From the NCBI RefSeq assembly GCF_036373705.1, contig NC_089856.1:8178501-8242500 (forward strand): a stretch of DNA of 64,000 nucleotides. Direction: 5' to 3'. The notes under the pieces were generated by a model. That model saw nothing but the letters and a program-made list of their open reading frames with translations, ran no database searches and was not told where the DNA came from. This document shows positions 1 through 11,263 of this stretch, piece after piece. The translations under genes were made by a program, and so were the position numbers. Position 1 is the stretch's first letter. Every line of letters starts with the position of its first letter. This DNA comes from Amia ocellicauda. Lineage: Eukaryota; Chordata; Actinopteri; Amiiformes; Amiidae.

Positions 1-1640
1 ATTAGTACAAGTTATTAAGGGCAACCAGTATTATTTAATTGTGAGAGAATAAGCTATGAAAATAGATTAAGAGAGATATTATACACCAAGTGAAGCAGGA
101 AGTTTTGGAGGAATCGATACACTACTGAGAAGAGCAAAGGGTACCCATGTAAAAAGAGAACATGGTTCACAATGGTTATTGGATCAATATACATACACGG
201 TGCACAAACCAGTGAGGGTGAGGTTTAGGAGGAACTTGACACTGGTACAAGACATTGACTGGCAATGGCAGGTGGACCTGGTGGAAATGGGTCAGTTCTC
301 AAAGTTCAATAACGGTATGACATTCTAACCTGTATAGATGTGTTGTCCAAATATGCCTGGGCAGTACCGTTAAAACAAAACAGGTCAGCAAGTGTCCGCA
401 GCGTTTAAAAGAATATTCACCCAAGGGCGTGTCAAAAAGAAACTGCAGACAGATCAGGGGAAAGAGTTCCTCAACCATGGTTTTCAAAGTCTTCTCAAGC
501 AACACCATATTGTACATTTTGTGACAAACAGTTAAGTGAAAACCAGCGTTGTAGGATTCAATATGACTATAAAATCGAAAATGTGGAAGTACTTTAAAAC
601 GGTGAATACTTTTAGGTATGTGGATGTCTTACCAGACCTGGTTCACAGTTACAATCACACATTCCATAGAACTGTCAAGGAACGTCCAGTAGATGTCACC
701 TCTGACAATGCCCTGAGGGTGTGGAAGACAGTGTATGGATCATTTTTAAAAAGCAAACCTTCAATATTTAAGTTTAAACAAGGCAATCATTTGAGAGTAT
801 CAAGTATAAAAGGGAAATTTGAAAAGGGGTATGAACAGACATTCACTGACGAGATATTCATAGTCAAAGAATGTGTGCCTGGATTAAGACCCATTTACAA
901 ATTAAGAGATTAAAGGTCAGTTTTATATAGAAGAGTTACAAAAGATAAACCCGAATGTTGACTGGATCTATCGTATAAAAAACACTTTAGACTCGAGAGG
1001 TTGTGGCAGAAATAAAACAAGTTTTAGTCAAATGGCTGGGTTGGGGGGTTAAAATTAATAGTACGATCAAAGCTTCAGAGTTGAAAGACATACCACCGGG
1101 GTTGTGAGAAGCTCAAAAAATGAGTGAAAACTGATTTGACCGGACTTTAACCAACAACGCCTCACAGGATCTATTTTCTAATAACAAGAGCTCCAACTTC
1201 TCTGATCCATTGATCTATCAGGTAAATGGGAGGTAGGGATGGTGGAGATGCACTACCCCATGACCGTCAATATGTTTGACAGGAAACAGAGCTTCGAATT
1301 GCTTTCTGAAACAACCGACACAAATTGGTATTATGAAATATCACAAGGCTACTATAAAAACATTGGTGTATTGTTAACAGCCATGAATAATGCGGTCAAG
1401 GCAGTCCCCACACCACCCAATGTATACTTTCAATACAAATATATTAGTAAAAGCGTGAGGCTTTACGGTGATTCAACTTTATTGTTTTGTACCAGGGGCC
1501 AACTAGCACACGTCATGGGGTTCATTCCCGAGAAGCAGGAAAAAAATTGCCCCATCCTGCGGATATTACTGCTGGGTTTAATCACATGTATGTTTATACA
1601 GATATAAAATCGAACACCAACTAGTGGGTGACACTTATGC
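1..1640 (+). mobile_element. Polinton/Maverick-like fossil: integrase and penton-like part
   Basis: Two recognisable parts lie in order. About 180-912 resembles a Polinton-type retroviral-like integrase (for example KLQTDQGKEFLNHGF and HSYNHTFHRTVKERPVDV). About 1205-1600 resembles the Polinton minor-capsid (penton-like) protein, with WEVGMVEMHYPMTVNMF as its key block. The element is cut by the window edge on the left and is broken in several places, so it is a fossil. Its right edge is near the ~1-kb repeat at 1715. Family assignment is from remembered family motifs. Confidence 0.6.
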
Positions 1641-1714
1641 CCCACTTCTGCGTTGTGTGCCTAAAAAGGGGGAATAAGGCAAGTTTGTTACGCTGTTATA
1701 TGATAAGCCTCACT

Positions 1715-2735
1715 ACTGCCTCGGTTCCACTGGCTGACACGTCCCAGTGCGTTTTTTGCAAAAGCTGGCCATTGTGAAGTCCGTCCCTCTTATGGGAGGA
1801 GCACCGACTGTGGGTTTGGTTTGCGTTTGTGTTAAAAACATAGACAGGAAACACTACGAGCAATACAGCCTGACGTAGAAAGGACTTGTGCGTCCGTTTT
1901 ATTCTTTGTGCTTTACATGATTGTAAACAGCGTAATAAATACACATTTCTGTTAAGAGATATTAGAAAGAGCTAAACATGTATAGACAACATTATATTCA
2001 GACAAGCACGTCCCCATAAGAATACGTTTCCATGTGTAACAATAATACTAAATAGCAAATATGTATTGTTATTATTATCGTCTTCATTTGTGCTGGTATA
2101 TATGCATTTTAAACGGCACAGCGTGACTCCCTTAATTTATTACTCTTACTAGAGATTTGTAACTGCAAACAATACTTTTTACGGTATTATTTATAATTTA
2201 CTTTTCAGACGTCCTTAACCAGGGCAAGTTACATACTGACGGTCTCTGCGGATTGTCCTGCACACCATTCACAAAACACAGCCTGAAATACCGTCCAGCT
2301 GTTCATAAAATATTAATAACATCGGCTGCTACCAATGCAATTATTATTATTCAGTTTATTTGTAACTAGTCAGGGCACTGCACCGGTTTTTAATACACTC
2401 GGATATTAACTGTAAGCAGTCATTGTTTCTGTACCTGGATTTCACTCCATGCTGCTAATAAAACTAATTTCTTCGTGATCGCACATGGCACTTGAGATTA
2501 TATCTTCCGATAGAATGGATCTGATCTTGGCCGTGTCTGCAAGTCCAGCGCACACCTCGGCTGCTGAAAGCGAATCATGTCCTCAATGGCAGGACAGTCG
2601 CTTACGGACACATCTAGCACCAGATTGTTAACTGTCCACAAAACACGGACGCGTCCGGACGCTTAGCCAGTGGAAACACCAGTTTAAGCGTCCGGAGCCG
2701 GACATATCTGGACGGGTCCGCCAGTGGAAACGGGT
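1715..2735 (+). mobile_element. ~1-kb non-autonomous DNA element, copy 1
   Basis: The segment begins GCCTCGGTTCCACTGGC and ends GCCAGTGGAAACGGG, so its ends are inverted repeats around TTCCACTGG. No transposase is visible. The same sequence recurs in reverse at about 8395-9545; matched blocks include GCACAAAGAATAAAACGGAC, GTGTTAAAAACA-type stretches and TGTCCGTAAGCGAC-type ends. A Harbinger-like origin is possible but unproven. Confidence 0.55.
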
Positions 2736-2750
2736 AATATGTCCCCCTGA

Positions 2751-2875
2751 GCATGGATCAATTCTACACCATCAGCATTGAAATAAAGACTGATCAGAAT
2801 GAACATGTCACATTTGCATATGGCAAGGTAATAGTGAAGTTACATTTCCAACCTGTTAGATACAACCACTTTTAA
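2751..2875 (+). other. Short reading frame of unknown nature
   Basis: An ATG at 2754 opens MDQFYTISIEIKTDQNEH and continues for about 40 codons. It directly follows the ~1-kb element. It may be one more scrap of the surrounding Polinton-like fossil, but I cannot assign it. Confidence 0.25.
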
Positions 2876-2939
2876 ATCATGGTTATTGTTAAGAACTATG
2901 GAGACCTGCACATGTATAGGAACTACTACATTACATTAT

Positions 2940-2978
2940 CAAAATTTAGCAGACGCTCTTATCCAGGGCGACTTATAT
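2940..2978 (-). repeat. L2-type LINE/SINE 3' tail fragment
   Basis: TAGCAGACGCTCTTATCCAG followed by GGCGACTTAT is the fish L2-type 3' tail in reverse orientation. It abuts the broken end of the CR1 element. Confidence 0.6.
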
Positions 2979-3639
2979 TTCCCTCATTTCTTTAAGTACT
3001 GTTGGAAATATACCATCTGGCCCAGGTGATTTGTTTGTTTTTAATTCTGCTAGTCCCTTTAGTACCTCCTCCTCATTTATCCTGATCTCTCTTAGGATTT
3101 GACTGGACTGATTGTTAACCTGTGGCATGTTATCTGTTTTTTCTTTTGTAAAAACCTCTGTGAAATACTAATTTAGAACATTTGCCACATCTTGTTCGTT
3201 TTCCAAGATACCTCAATTTTTGGTCTTTATCCGTTTCACTTCCTCCTTTTTTGACCACTTGCTGTTGTAATATTGAAAAAAGCTCTTTGCATTAGTTTTA
3301 GCTGCAAGAGCTATGTTTCTTTCCATTTCCTTCTTTGCTTTCCTGATCCCTTTCTTAAGATTTCTTTGCAGCTCAACATATTCTATGCATTTTGTTTAGT
3401 CTCCATCCCTTTTGTATGCGCTATACAACATTTCCTTCCTCTTTATTTTTTTGCATACCTCTATTAAACCATTTTGGCCAGTGTTTTTTGGTCCTCAATT
3501 TGCTAAGTGTTGGTACAAATTGCTCCCGAGCCTCAAGTAGTATATTCTTAAAATATACCCATCCATTTTCAACTGACTCTGTATCCAATGTGCTCCAGTC
3601 TACCTCTTCTAAGTGCCGTCTCATACCTTCAAGGTTTGC

Positions 3640-4328
3640 TTTTCTAAAATTGTAGACCATTGTTTTAGACTTGGACCTTGTTTTTTTAAAAAGAATGCCT
3701 CAAAGCTAACCATATTGTGATCACAATTTGCCATTGGTTGTCCAACTACGATCCCCCTGACTCTATCTTGGTCATTTGAAAAGATCAAGTCAATACATGC
3801 ACTCTCCCTGGTTGGTTCCCTGACAAATTGAGTTAGAAAGCAGTAATTTACCATCTCAACCATTTCTATTTCTGCTTCTGTAGTCCCCACTGGGCTTTCC
3901 CAGTCTAAGTTTGGGAAATTGAAATCCCCCATTATAACAGCCACATCCTTGCTACATGCAGGTCTGATTACATTGTACAATGCAACATCTTGCGGAGTAT
4001 CTGAGTTGGGTGGCCTGTAACACACTCCTACCACTAATCTTCCAGATCTCTTGTTCAAAAGTTTCACCCACAAAGATTCTGTTCCGTTACTGGGATCTAA
4101 TACAAGTTCTTCTGCCTCAATGTCATTTTTCACATATAATGCTACCCCACGCCCTCTTCGATTTTGCCCGTCTCTCCTAAACTGTGTGTATCCTTCCAAC
4201 TTGTATTCATCCCCATCATTTTCTGTAAGCCATGTTTCTGTCACTCCTACAACATCATAGTCACATGCCAGCACTGTGGCTTCCAGGTCTAACATCTTGT
4301 TCCTTATACTTCTGGCATTGAGGTACAA
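3640..4328 (-). pseudogene. CR1 ORF2 endonuclease domain
   Basis: The apurinic/apyrimidinic-type endonuclease of a CR1 LINE nicks target DNA to prime reverse transcription. Motifs in order are NARSIRNK, TETWL, RRGRGVALYV, VGVCYRPPN, MGDFNFPNLDW, FLTQFVREPTR, IDLIFSND and the SDH-like NCDHNMVSF. The frame is open for about 230 residues, then shifts into the segment at 3421-3660, so ORF2 is no longer intact. Confidence 0.8.
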
Positions 4329-4649
4329 ACATTTCAGGACTTTCCTACTAGCGGGTTCCCTTGGTTTTCTTTCCTTAGAGGAACATCTCCCTTTGTCAGA
4401 GCTCCCTGCCCCCCTGGTTCCTAGTTTAAATGATTCTCAATTTCACTGCACATACACTCTCCCAATGCATTAGCCCCCCTTCTGTTTAGATGTAGAATGT
4501 GTGGTTTGTACAGGTCTCATCTATCCCAGAGGAACGACCAATGCTCTATAAACCTAAACCCCTCTTCCCTACACCAAGCTTTCAACCACGTGTTAAACTT
4601 TCTAATCTCTGCCTGTCTCCCTGGCCTGGCACATGGTACCGAAAGTATT

Positions 4650-4880
4650 TCAGAGAAAACTACCATGTAGGTTCTGCTCTTTAGTTTTGTTCCTAACTCT
4701 GAATTTGTCTTGCAGAACCTCTGTCCTACCTTTTCCTATGTCATTGGTTCCAATGTGGACCATGACCAGTGGATTCCCCCCGGCTTTGGCCAGTAGCCCG
4801 TCTACTAGTTTAGGGAGATCTGCAACCTGAGCACCAGGCAGGCAAGATACCATGCGGGTCTCCTTGTCACTAGAACACAC
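4650..4880 (-). pseudogene. CR1 ORF1 esterase-like fragment
   Basis: The minus-strand reading includes VMVHIGTNDIGKGRTEVLQD. The GTND block is typical of the SGNH esterase found in ORF1 of CR1/L2 LINEs. Its position upstream of the endonuclease in the same orientation agrees with CR1 gene order. The N-terminal part is missing. Confidence 0.6.
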
Positions 4881-5091
4881 TGTGTGATCTACACCTCTAA
4901 GAATTGAGTCTCCTACTATAACTACCTCCCTGTTCTGGGGGGAGTGGGTACCATGGTGCTCTGGTGCTCAAGCGTTGTTGGACACCATTTTCTTCAGTCT
5001 TTTGCCTCTGTGGTATAGCCTCTAAAATAGTGAAAAACAGGCTCTGCAGGTGTTATTTCGGCCGGGGTATCGGCATCAGGCATCTGCAAAG

Positions 5092-5640
5092 TTAAAGTGG
5101 CTTTTTCGGATTCTGCCACGTGAGGGCCAGGTACCGCTGTAACACTAGTGCGTAGCGTTTCGCCTTTTCATATTCACCCATTTGAGAGTTTTGCAGAATA
5201 TCTTTAATTTCCCCATCCAATTTATACGTGACTATTTTTCCGATGTCGTGTTCAACTGGAAAGTCCTCTTTAATTCGTTCCATCCGTTTCTGAGGAACTA
5301 AATACATTTTCTCTGTGAACTTTATTTTTTTTAATTTGGCCAGTAAGCTGGTAATGAGGGGGAGGGCGATCCTCAGTAAATTACCGATAAACCCCCCAGA
5401 CTGGTTCAATAGATTTCTCTCTTAACAAACATGGTCTTTTTACTTGGAGTTTTTAGAACGTTGCCACTTTTCTTGAGTTTCCAAAATTGTTTAGCACTCG
5501 AGTGGATGTTGCCTTTCAGTGTATTTAGAGCAATTTCAGATACAGCTTGCAGTAGATTATGGAGGGTGATCAGTGCCAAAATTAAGATGAATGTGATTAT
5601 GAACATGAACATGATTATGTGCACTGGATAGCACTGCTAC
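5092..5640 (-). mobile_element. Polinton-like fossil pieces, minus strand
   Basis: Two open stretches (about 5406-5624 and 5092-5409) encode a membrane-type N-terminal segment and a charged region containing GEYEKAKRYALVLQRYL, which looks like the small structural genes of Polinton-type elements. It is opposite in orientation to the integrase piece at 1-1640. It is incomplete and treated as a fossil. Assignment is tentative. Confidence 0.35.
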
Positions 5641-6092
5641 CGCCCACTGGCTCTGATTGACAGAGTTCAATGTTTTGTCACATTGAAAAAGAAAAAGAAA
5701 TACAAGAGACACTACGAAATGTAGAAGTGCAATGAGAAATGCAAATAAAGAGACAAACGGGAAATAAATATATACATGTTGAAACTAATGAATGAATAAA
5801 TAAATGTTCAAATAAATTAACCATTAAATAGATGAATATATAAATAGGTCTAAATGTCCATGTATTTGTTTAATCATGCATTTATTTTCTCTGTGTATTT
5901 ATTTTAAATTTCAGTTTGGATAGTCCTCCATACTCTGAAACCGTGTAACTCCATGAAATTCAATATTTGTAAAAAAAAAGTATATATACACCTTAAAAAT
6001 ATCATCCATACATCATAATTCGGACCCCAAAAATACCAGTCTCCCAGTTGTGCGCCTTAACCACTACATAGTGCAGCGCTCAGGAGCCTCAC

Positions 6093-6265
6093 ACTGTAAA
6101 AAAATCCCGTAATATTTACGGTAAAAACTGGCAGCTGTGGTTGCCAGAAATCTACCGTAAAAATATGGTCAAAATATTCTTCCGTTTACGGTATACTTAG
6201 AAGTGAACTGTAACATTTACGGTAAAACTTGCAGTTTTGGTTGCCATAAAAAAAAAAAAAAACGC
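6093..6265. mobile_element. MITE-like fragment with TTTACGGTAAAA motif
   Basis: CACTGTAAAAAAATCCCGTA followed by repeated TTTACGGTAAAA and GTTGCCA blocks is a common non-autonomous DNA-element signature in fish genomes. It is nested inside the palindromic element. I could not find its other end. Confidence 0.45.
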
Positions 6266-7058
6266 ATTCAGAACTGGTATGAAAAGCAAATACACTTTAT
6301 GCATTTACGGTTTGTGGTATTTAAATACTTTGGACAACCATATGCTTCTCCTTAAAACAGCAGTAAAAGAATGTACTGCCGGTTGGGTTCAACTTGCAGA
6401 ACAAACATTTTGAATTGCAATCTTTACCAGAAAGCCACACATTCAATAACTTGAACAAGACAGCACACCATTCTATTAACAGAATGGATTAATTATGAAC
6501 CAAATACTTGGAAAGCATTAACATACAGCTTTTTACAATCTCAGATGCACAAAACAAATCTTCCTGTAGGAAAACTTAAATGTATAAATTGAAAGGACAT
6601 GAAAAGCATAACCATACAAAATAAAAATGTGACATTTTATTTTAAGTACACACAATGTTTTGTTGGCTGCTCAAATCATTACTGGTATAGTACCATAACT
6701 ACAAGATAGTATATAAGCCAAAAATATCTTTCTAAGAGGACAGGACTCCCATTTAAGTAGTTTTCGACATTCAAAGTTCAAGCATCTTTCAGTGTAAATC
6801 CAGATAACACAAAGTTGTAAAACATTCTCAGTGCCAACGTAATCTTTAGACATCTGTCAAAAAGGTTTTGTCCAACCTTAATCTGCTCTCCATTCATGAT
6901 CAGCAAGGTCTGCTATGAGTGCAAGGACTCAGGGGTTCACTGGGAGCCGTTTTTTGTTTTTCCTCGATTCAACTTTGGTTCCCTTCTCTGGGTTTATGCT
7001 GAAGCACCTTAAAAAGATAATTGAATGACTGAATTTGTTGCTCACAAAAATACACTGA

Positions 7059-7276
7059 TTAAAGGGTTAGTTCACCAAAAAAAATGGTCATCATTTACTC
7101 ACCCTCAAGTTGTTCCAAACTTGTATGCAGTTACTGGTGCCCATTGACTTCCATAGTATGGGAAAAAAAAGATTACTATGGAAGTCAATAGGAACTAGAA
7201 ACGGTCTGGTAAGCCATATTTTTCAAAATATCTTCTGTGTTCAGCAGAAGAAACAGGTTTGGAACCTCTTGTTTAA
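7059..7276. mobile_element. TTAA-type MITE fragment
   Basis: TTAAAGGGTTAGTTCACC, TTTACTCACCCTCAAGTTG and CTTCTGTGTTCAGCAGAAGA are blocks of a MITE widespread in fish that targets TTAA. Its centre is a hairpin: TTGACTTCCATAGTA (7144-7158) pairs with TACTATGGAAGTCAA (7174-7188). The right terminus is decayed. Confidence 0.55.
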
Positions 7277-7849
7277 TGACCGTTGAAAAGACGTCCCTCT
7301 GACGCATTCCATCATGGTTGAAAAATAGTTCCAAAATGAAAGTTATGAAACGTATCTGAATGCATTTTTAGGAAATGTTCGGCGTTACATATTTTTACAG
7401 ATTTATGCCGTCCTACCGCGACTATTTTTGGCCAGGGACACGACGTTGCCGTTGGACCAATGTTTGCAGGAGAATGGGGTTTGAGTCCCCGCTGTGGCCG
7501 GAACCCCTCTGACTTCCAACCACTTTCTATGGCAACATTGTAAAAGTGCACAGTCTGCATCTTCATCTTCATCACCAATCACTGGTATTTTTTGGTTCCG
7601 AATTATGACGTATGGATGATGTTTTTTTTAGGTATATCTATTTATTTGTTTATTTCAACATTTATTTATACATTCATTAGTTTCAACATGTATATATTTA
7701 TTTCCTGTTTGTCTCTTTGCTATTCACATTTCTCAGTGCACTTCTACATTTCGTAGCGTCTCTTGCATTTCTTTTTTTTTTTTCCCCCCCAATGTGACAA
7801 AACATTGAACTCTGCCAGTCAGAGCTAGTGGGCGGTAGCCAGTGCACTT

Positions 7850-8394
7850 ATTGTCCTATCCAGTGAACATAATCCTCTTCATGTTCACGTTCATAATCCT
7901 CTTCATAATCATGTTAATAATCACCTTCATGTTCATAATCAAGTTAATCTTAATTTTGGCACTGAATGTTTGAGAAATGTTTCTCAACAGAATTCAGTTG
8001 GGGCGGTATGTTGGGGTCTATAAAGTTTATCCCCGCATACATCTTTATCTATGCGTGCTATGGTCATGGTCTCTCGTTCAAAACCTTGTTCAAAATGTAC
8101 ACACAGGGTGAGGTGACCGTTTGGAGAGATAAAAGTGTTATGCCACATTCGTTCTGGACACTAACGTCATGGGCCCAAATGCTGACTGTACCCATGTGTC
8201 CCCCATACACGCACCCAACTCCTCCCACACCCCGCCTCCTCTGAAGAGCCACTGCCCCCCCATTTACAGTATAAAGGGGGCACTGTAAACGTCAATAAAC
8301 ATGTCACCCGATCGGGACAGAACAGGTCTGCGGTAACCGGTGTAATCTCATAGCGCAATATGGCTACACCTGCTAAGAAGACGCCCCCTAAGCC
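7850..8394. other. Promoter-like stretch and short basic reading frame, unassigned
   Basis: 7850-7965 contains repeats of the type TTCATAATCCTCTTCAT and is inverted relative to 5571-5640. At 8270-8276 there is TATAAAG, and at 8360-8362 an ATG opening MATPAKKTPPKPRF, a basic start that runs straight into the ~1-kb element at 8395. It could be another piece of the Polinton-like fossil. No function can be given. Confidence 0.3.
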
Positions 8395-9545
8395 CCGTTT
8401 CCACTGGCTAAGCGTCTGGACTCGTCTGTTTTGTGGACGGTTAACAATCTGGTGCTGGACGTGTCCATAAGCGTCCATCCCCACTGAGGACAGGATTCAT
8501 TTTCAGGAGCGGAGGGGTGCGCTTGACTTGAGACAGACAGGGAAGAGATCAGATACATTGTGTAATACAAGAAATTACAGTTTTATTAGCAGCATGGAGT
8601 GAAATCCACGTACAGAAACAATGACTGCTTACAGTTAATATCCGAGTGCATTAAAAACGTGGATTTCACAGGACTGGTGCAGTGCCGTGACTAGTTAAAA
8701 TAAACTGAAGGTTAATAATCGGATGGTAGCAGCCGATATTCTTAATATTTTATGAACAGCTGGCTGGCGTTTCAGGCTGTGTTGTGTGAATGGTGTGCAG
8801 GACAATCCGCAGAGACAGTCAGTGTGAAGGCGAACATGATTTAGTTAACGTGTGCCCATTTACAAGTTAAATTAATTAATAAATAACTACAGCAGATCTG
8901 GGTTTCCCTCTAAAACATTATGGACTTGTTTAATAAATGCGTCCATAAACGCCATGACTGAGACGCGCACACTTTAGTTCAATTATAACCTGCTATATTG
9001 TAGCTGGATGATTCATCATGAAACGTGCCCGGGTTAAGGACGTCTGATAAGTACATTATAAATAATACGGCAAAAAGTATTGTTTGCAGTTACAAATCTG
9101 TAGTAAGTAATAAATTAAGGGAGTCACGCTGTGCCGTTTAAAATACACATACACTAGCACAAATGAAGACGATAATAATGGCAAATCTGTATTGTTATTT
9201 AGTATTATTGTTGCAAATGGAAACTTATTCTTATGTGAATATGCTTGTGTGAATATAATGTCTCTACATGTTTATCTCTTCCTAATATCTCTGAACAGAA
9301 ACATGCATTTATTACGTGGTTTACAATCATGTAAAGCACAAAGAATAAAACGGACACAAAAGTCCTCTCCACGTCAGGCTCCTCATAGTGTTGCTCTCCG
9401 TCTCTGTTTTTAACACGAAACACAAACCAAACCCACAGTCGCTGCTCCTCCATCAGAGGGACGGACTTCACAACAGCCTGGTTTTGCAAAAAAAGCTCTG
9501 GGACGGCATGGCACGGCATGGCCAGTGGAACCGAGGCACTGGAGA
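8395..9545 (-). mobile_element. ~1-kb non-autonomous DNA element, copy 2, inverted
   Basis: This is the reverse-orientation partner of the element at 1715-2735. It runs from CCGTTTCCACTGGCTAAGCG to GGCCAGTGGAACCGAGGCAC. The copies have drifted by many substitutions and small indels, so both insertions, or their duplication, are not recent. It immediately precedes the unrecognised split reading frame at 9.5-11.1 kb. Confidence 0.55.
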
Positions 9546-11102
9546 CCACACTGCTGATGAAGATGCTGGCGCGCCTAACACAAAATTAAGACGGACAGTA
9601 GGCGGGGACCTGAAAGAGGTAACACTATTTTACTTTTTTTACATTTTTTTTATAAAACCTTACACCCACGCGTTTACATGTTGTTAGGCTGTATGCGTGT
9701 ATATATGAATTTCAATGAAAAGTGAATTTAAATATTTTTTCTTATTGGTACGTTTAACAAAAGAATGGTGTCAGCGCTCCTCCTCCGAGCCCCAGTGAAG
9801 CTGCCCCAATGTCTGATGAAGACGAAGGTGTCAACACTGGTGACGAGTCTGAAGATGATGATGAGGACCATGAACATGGCAGTGAGGATAAAACCTCAGA
9901 CAATGATGGTGGAGTTGGACCATCAGCGGAAAGAGAGGTAAATATAGAGGTCCTACAACTGTGTATAGTCATGTACTTTTACCGACACTCATTACAGTTT
10001 TAAGTGTTATTTTCGTTTCTCTTCATTAGAATAATGGAGTACCTGACACCAGTGATATTGACTCCTCTGTCAGGTATTTAAGACCCCGAACAAGACTGAA
10101 CATTGCATGCTTCTCTTCTTGCCTTCCTAGAAACCACAAGAGTTTTGATTCAGACGGGGAAGGTTGTAAGTCACCCTGGATAAGGGCATCTGCCAAGAAA
10201 TAAAAATAATAAAAAGGTGTGAGATATAATTGTAAAAACCATGATGAACATGCAACACTAGTGATGACACATACCGTAAAGGCCAGTGTCGCTCTAGTGT
10301 TAAAACATTGTATAGGCCATGAATTAGTTGATAAGTGTGAGGCCTGTTTAATAGGAGACCCCAGCCAAGCACAGCAGTAAGTTTAGATCATGAGCAAGGG
10401 AATGTCTGGAGTAGTGTAGCTCTCATATGGGACAAAATAAGTGTCACCCGATTGCTAAATGTTGCGTTATGTGTTGCACGTGCCCTATGTGGAATGTGTA
10501 TCACCAGACAGACTGAAAGAGAAGTGAAATCTCTTTTGCATAGATTAGAAACATGCACTCTACCTTCAAGATGGTTTAGTGACTTGTTGGCAAGTGTAGA
10601 TGAGCAAGTAATACAATTAGTTGAGAAGGTTATAAATAACAAGCCTTATCAGGTGTTTTACAAACATGAATAAAATACTATGCGTGTATGCTCTGCATTT
10701 TTTGTGCATTATATATAATATATATATATATATATTTTTTTTCCCCCCCAGAGAAAGAAAACTCCTGCTGCCGTGGGTTTACGTTTACATATGTCTGAGG
10801 AATCTCTGCTTGAAGATGTCATTCTCACTCTAATATCTCACAAGTTTGGCGATTTGTACGATACTGGAAATCCTATTGTGAAATCACTAGTTGAGGATAT
10901 TGTGAAAACAGTGGATGCCCTCTCCAGTATGCTCAAGAGAATGCTGCATAAAGATCCACGGCCTGGTGTACCTGCTTTTACAGCTGTTCAAAAAGTTCTC
11001 CAGAGTTCTTTTGGAAACACTATCCCTATCATGACCAAGTCCAATTTCTACACTGTGCTAGAAAAAAATAGCAATGATCTGTGTCACAGCCCTTGCCAAT
11101 AA
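9532..11102 (+). CDS. Unrecognised split reading frame with acidic N-terminal part
   Basis: Open segments bounded by splice-like sites lie at 9764-9937, 10030-10073, 10131-10162, about 10341-10652 and 10752-11102, with a possible earlier one ending near 9619. The second encodes an Asp/Glu-rich stretch (MSDEDEGVNTGDESEDDDED). The fifth is helical and includes LNVALCVARALCGMC. The last reads LLEDVILTLISHKFGDLYD and later MLHKDPRPGVPAFTAVQKVL, then a TAA. AATAAA lies at 11258-11263. I do not recognise the family. It may be a decayed host gene or a gene of one of the neighbouring elements, and I do not claim it is intact. Confidence 0.4.
10164..10215 (+). repeat. L2-type tail fragment
   Basis: GTAAGTCACCCTGGATAAGG GCATCTGCCAAG followed by an A/T-rich simple tail is the forward-strand form of the L2 3' end. 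It sits inside an intron of the split reading frame. Confidence 0.6.
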
Positions 11103-11257
11103 ACAAGTAGAGGGAGTTGCTAGTGCAGTACAGTTCAGCCATTTTTCCTGTCTGCTGTAGGAGTTGGGCACGGGAGATCATTGGTCACCCGTGTCAGTAT
11201 CTAATCTCACGGTCTACTTCTGACCTGATACCATGTTGTCATGTTTAGATTTGTCAC

Positions 11258-11263
11258 AATAAA
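11258..11263 (+). promoter_or_regulatory. Candidate polyadenylation signal
   Basis: AATAAA lies about 155 bases after the stop of the last open segment of the split reading frame, a typical distance. Confidence 0.4.

Larger units (their letters stand above)
2980..5000 (-). mobile_element. CR1-clade LINE fragment
   Basis: On the minus strand the element carries an ORF1 esterase piece, then an ORF2 endonuclease and the beginning of the reverse-transcriptase region (GPDGIS-like near 3010). The endonuclease matches the CR1 pattern NARSIRNK, VGVTETWL, YTQFRRDGQNRRGRGVALYV, CYRPPN and GDFNFPNLDW. The catalytic RT part and 3' end are missing. This is unusual, because LINEs normally lose their 5' end; a later deletion or rearrangement at about 2980 is likely. 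Confidence 0.8.
5641..7848. mobile_element. 2.2-kb palindromic DNA element with long terminal inverted repeats
   Basis: The left end (about 5635-6045) and right end (about 7580-7850) are inverted copies. Matches include CTACCGCCCACTGG, GTTCAATGTTTTGTCACATTG, AAATATATACATGTTGAAAC and CATAATTCGGA. No transposase is visible between them. The interior holds two unrelated MITE-like pieces. The inverted similarity runs beyond the TIRs into flanking GTGCCAAAATTAAGAT on both sides, so the host sequence was itself inverted-duplicated or the element is larger than drawn. Confidence 0.6.
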
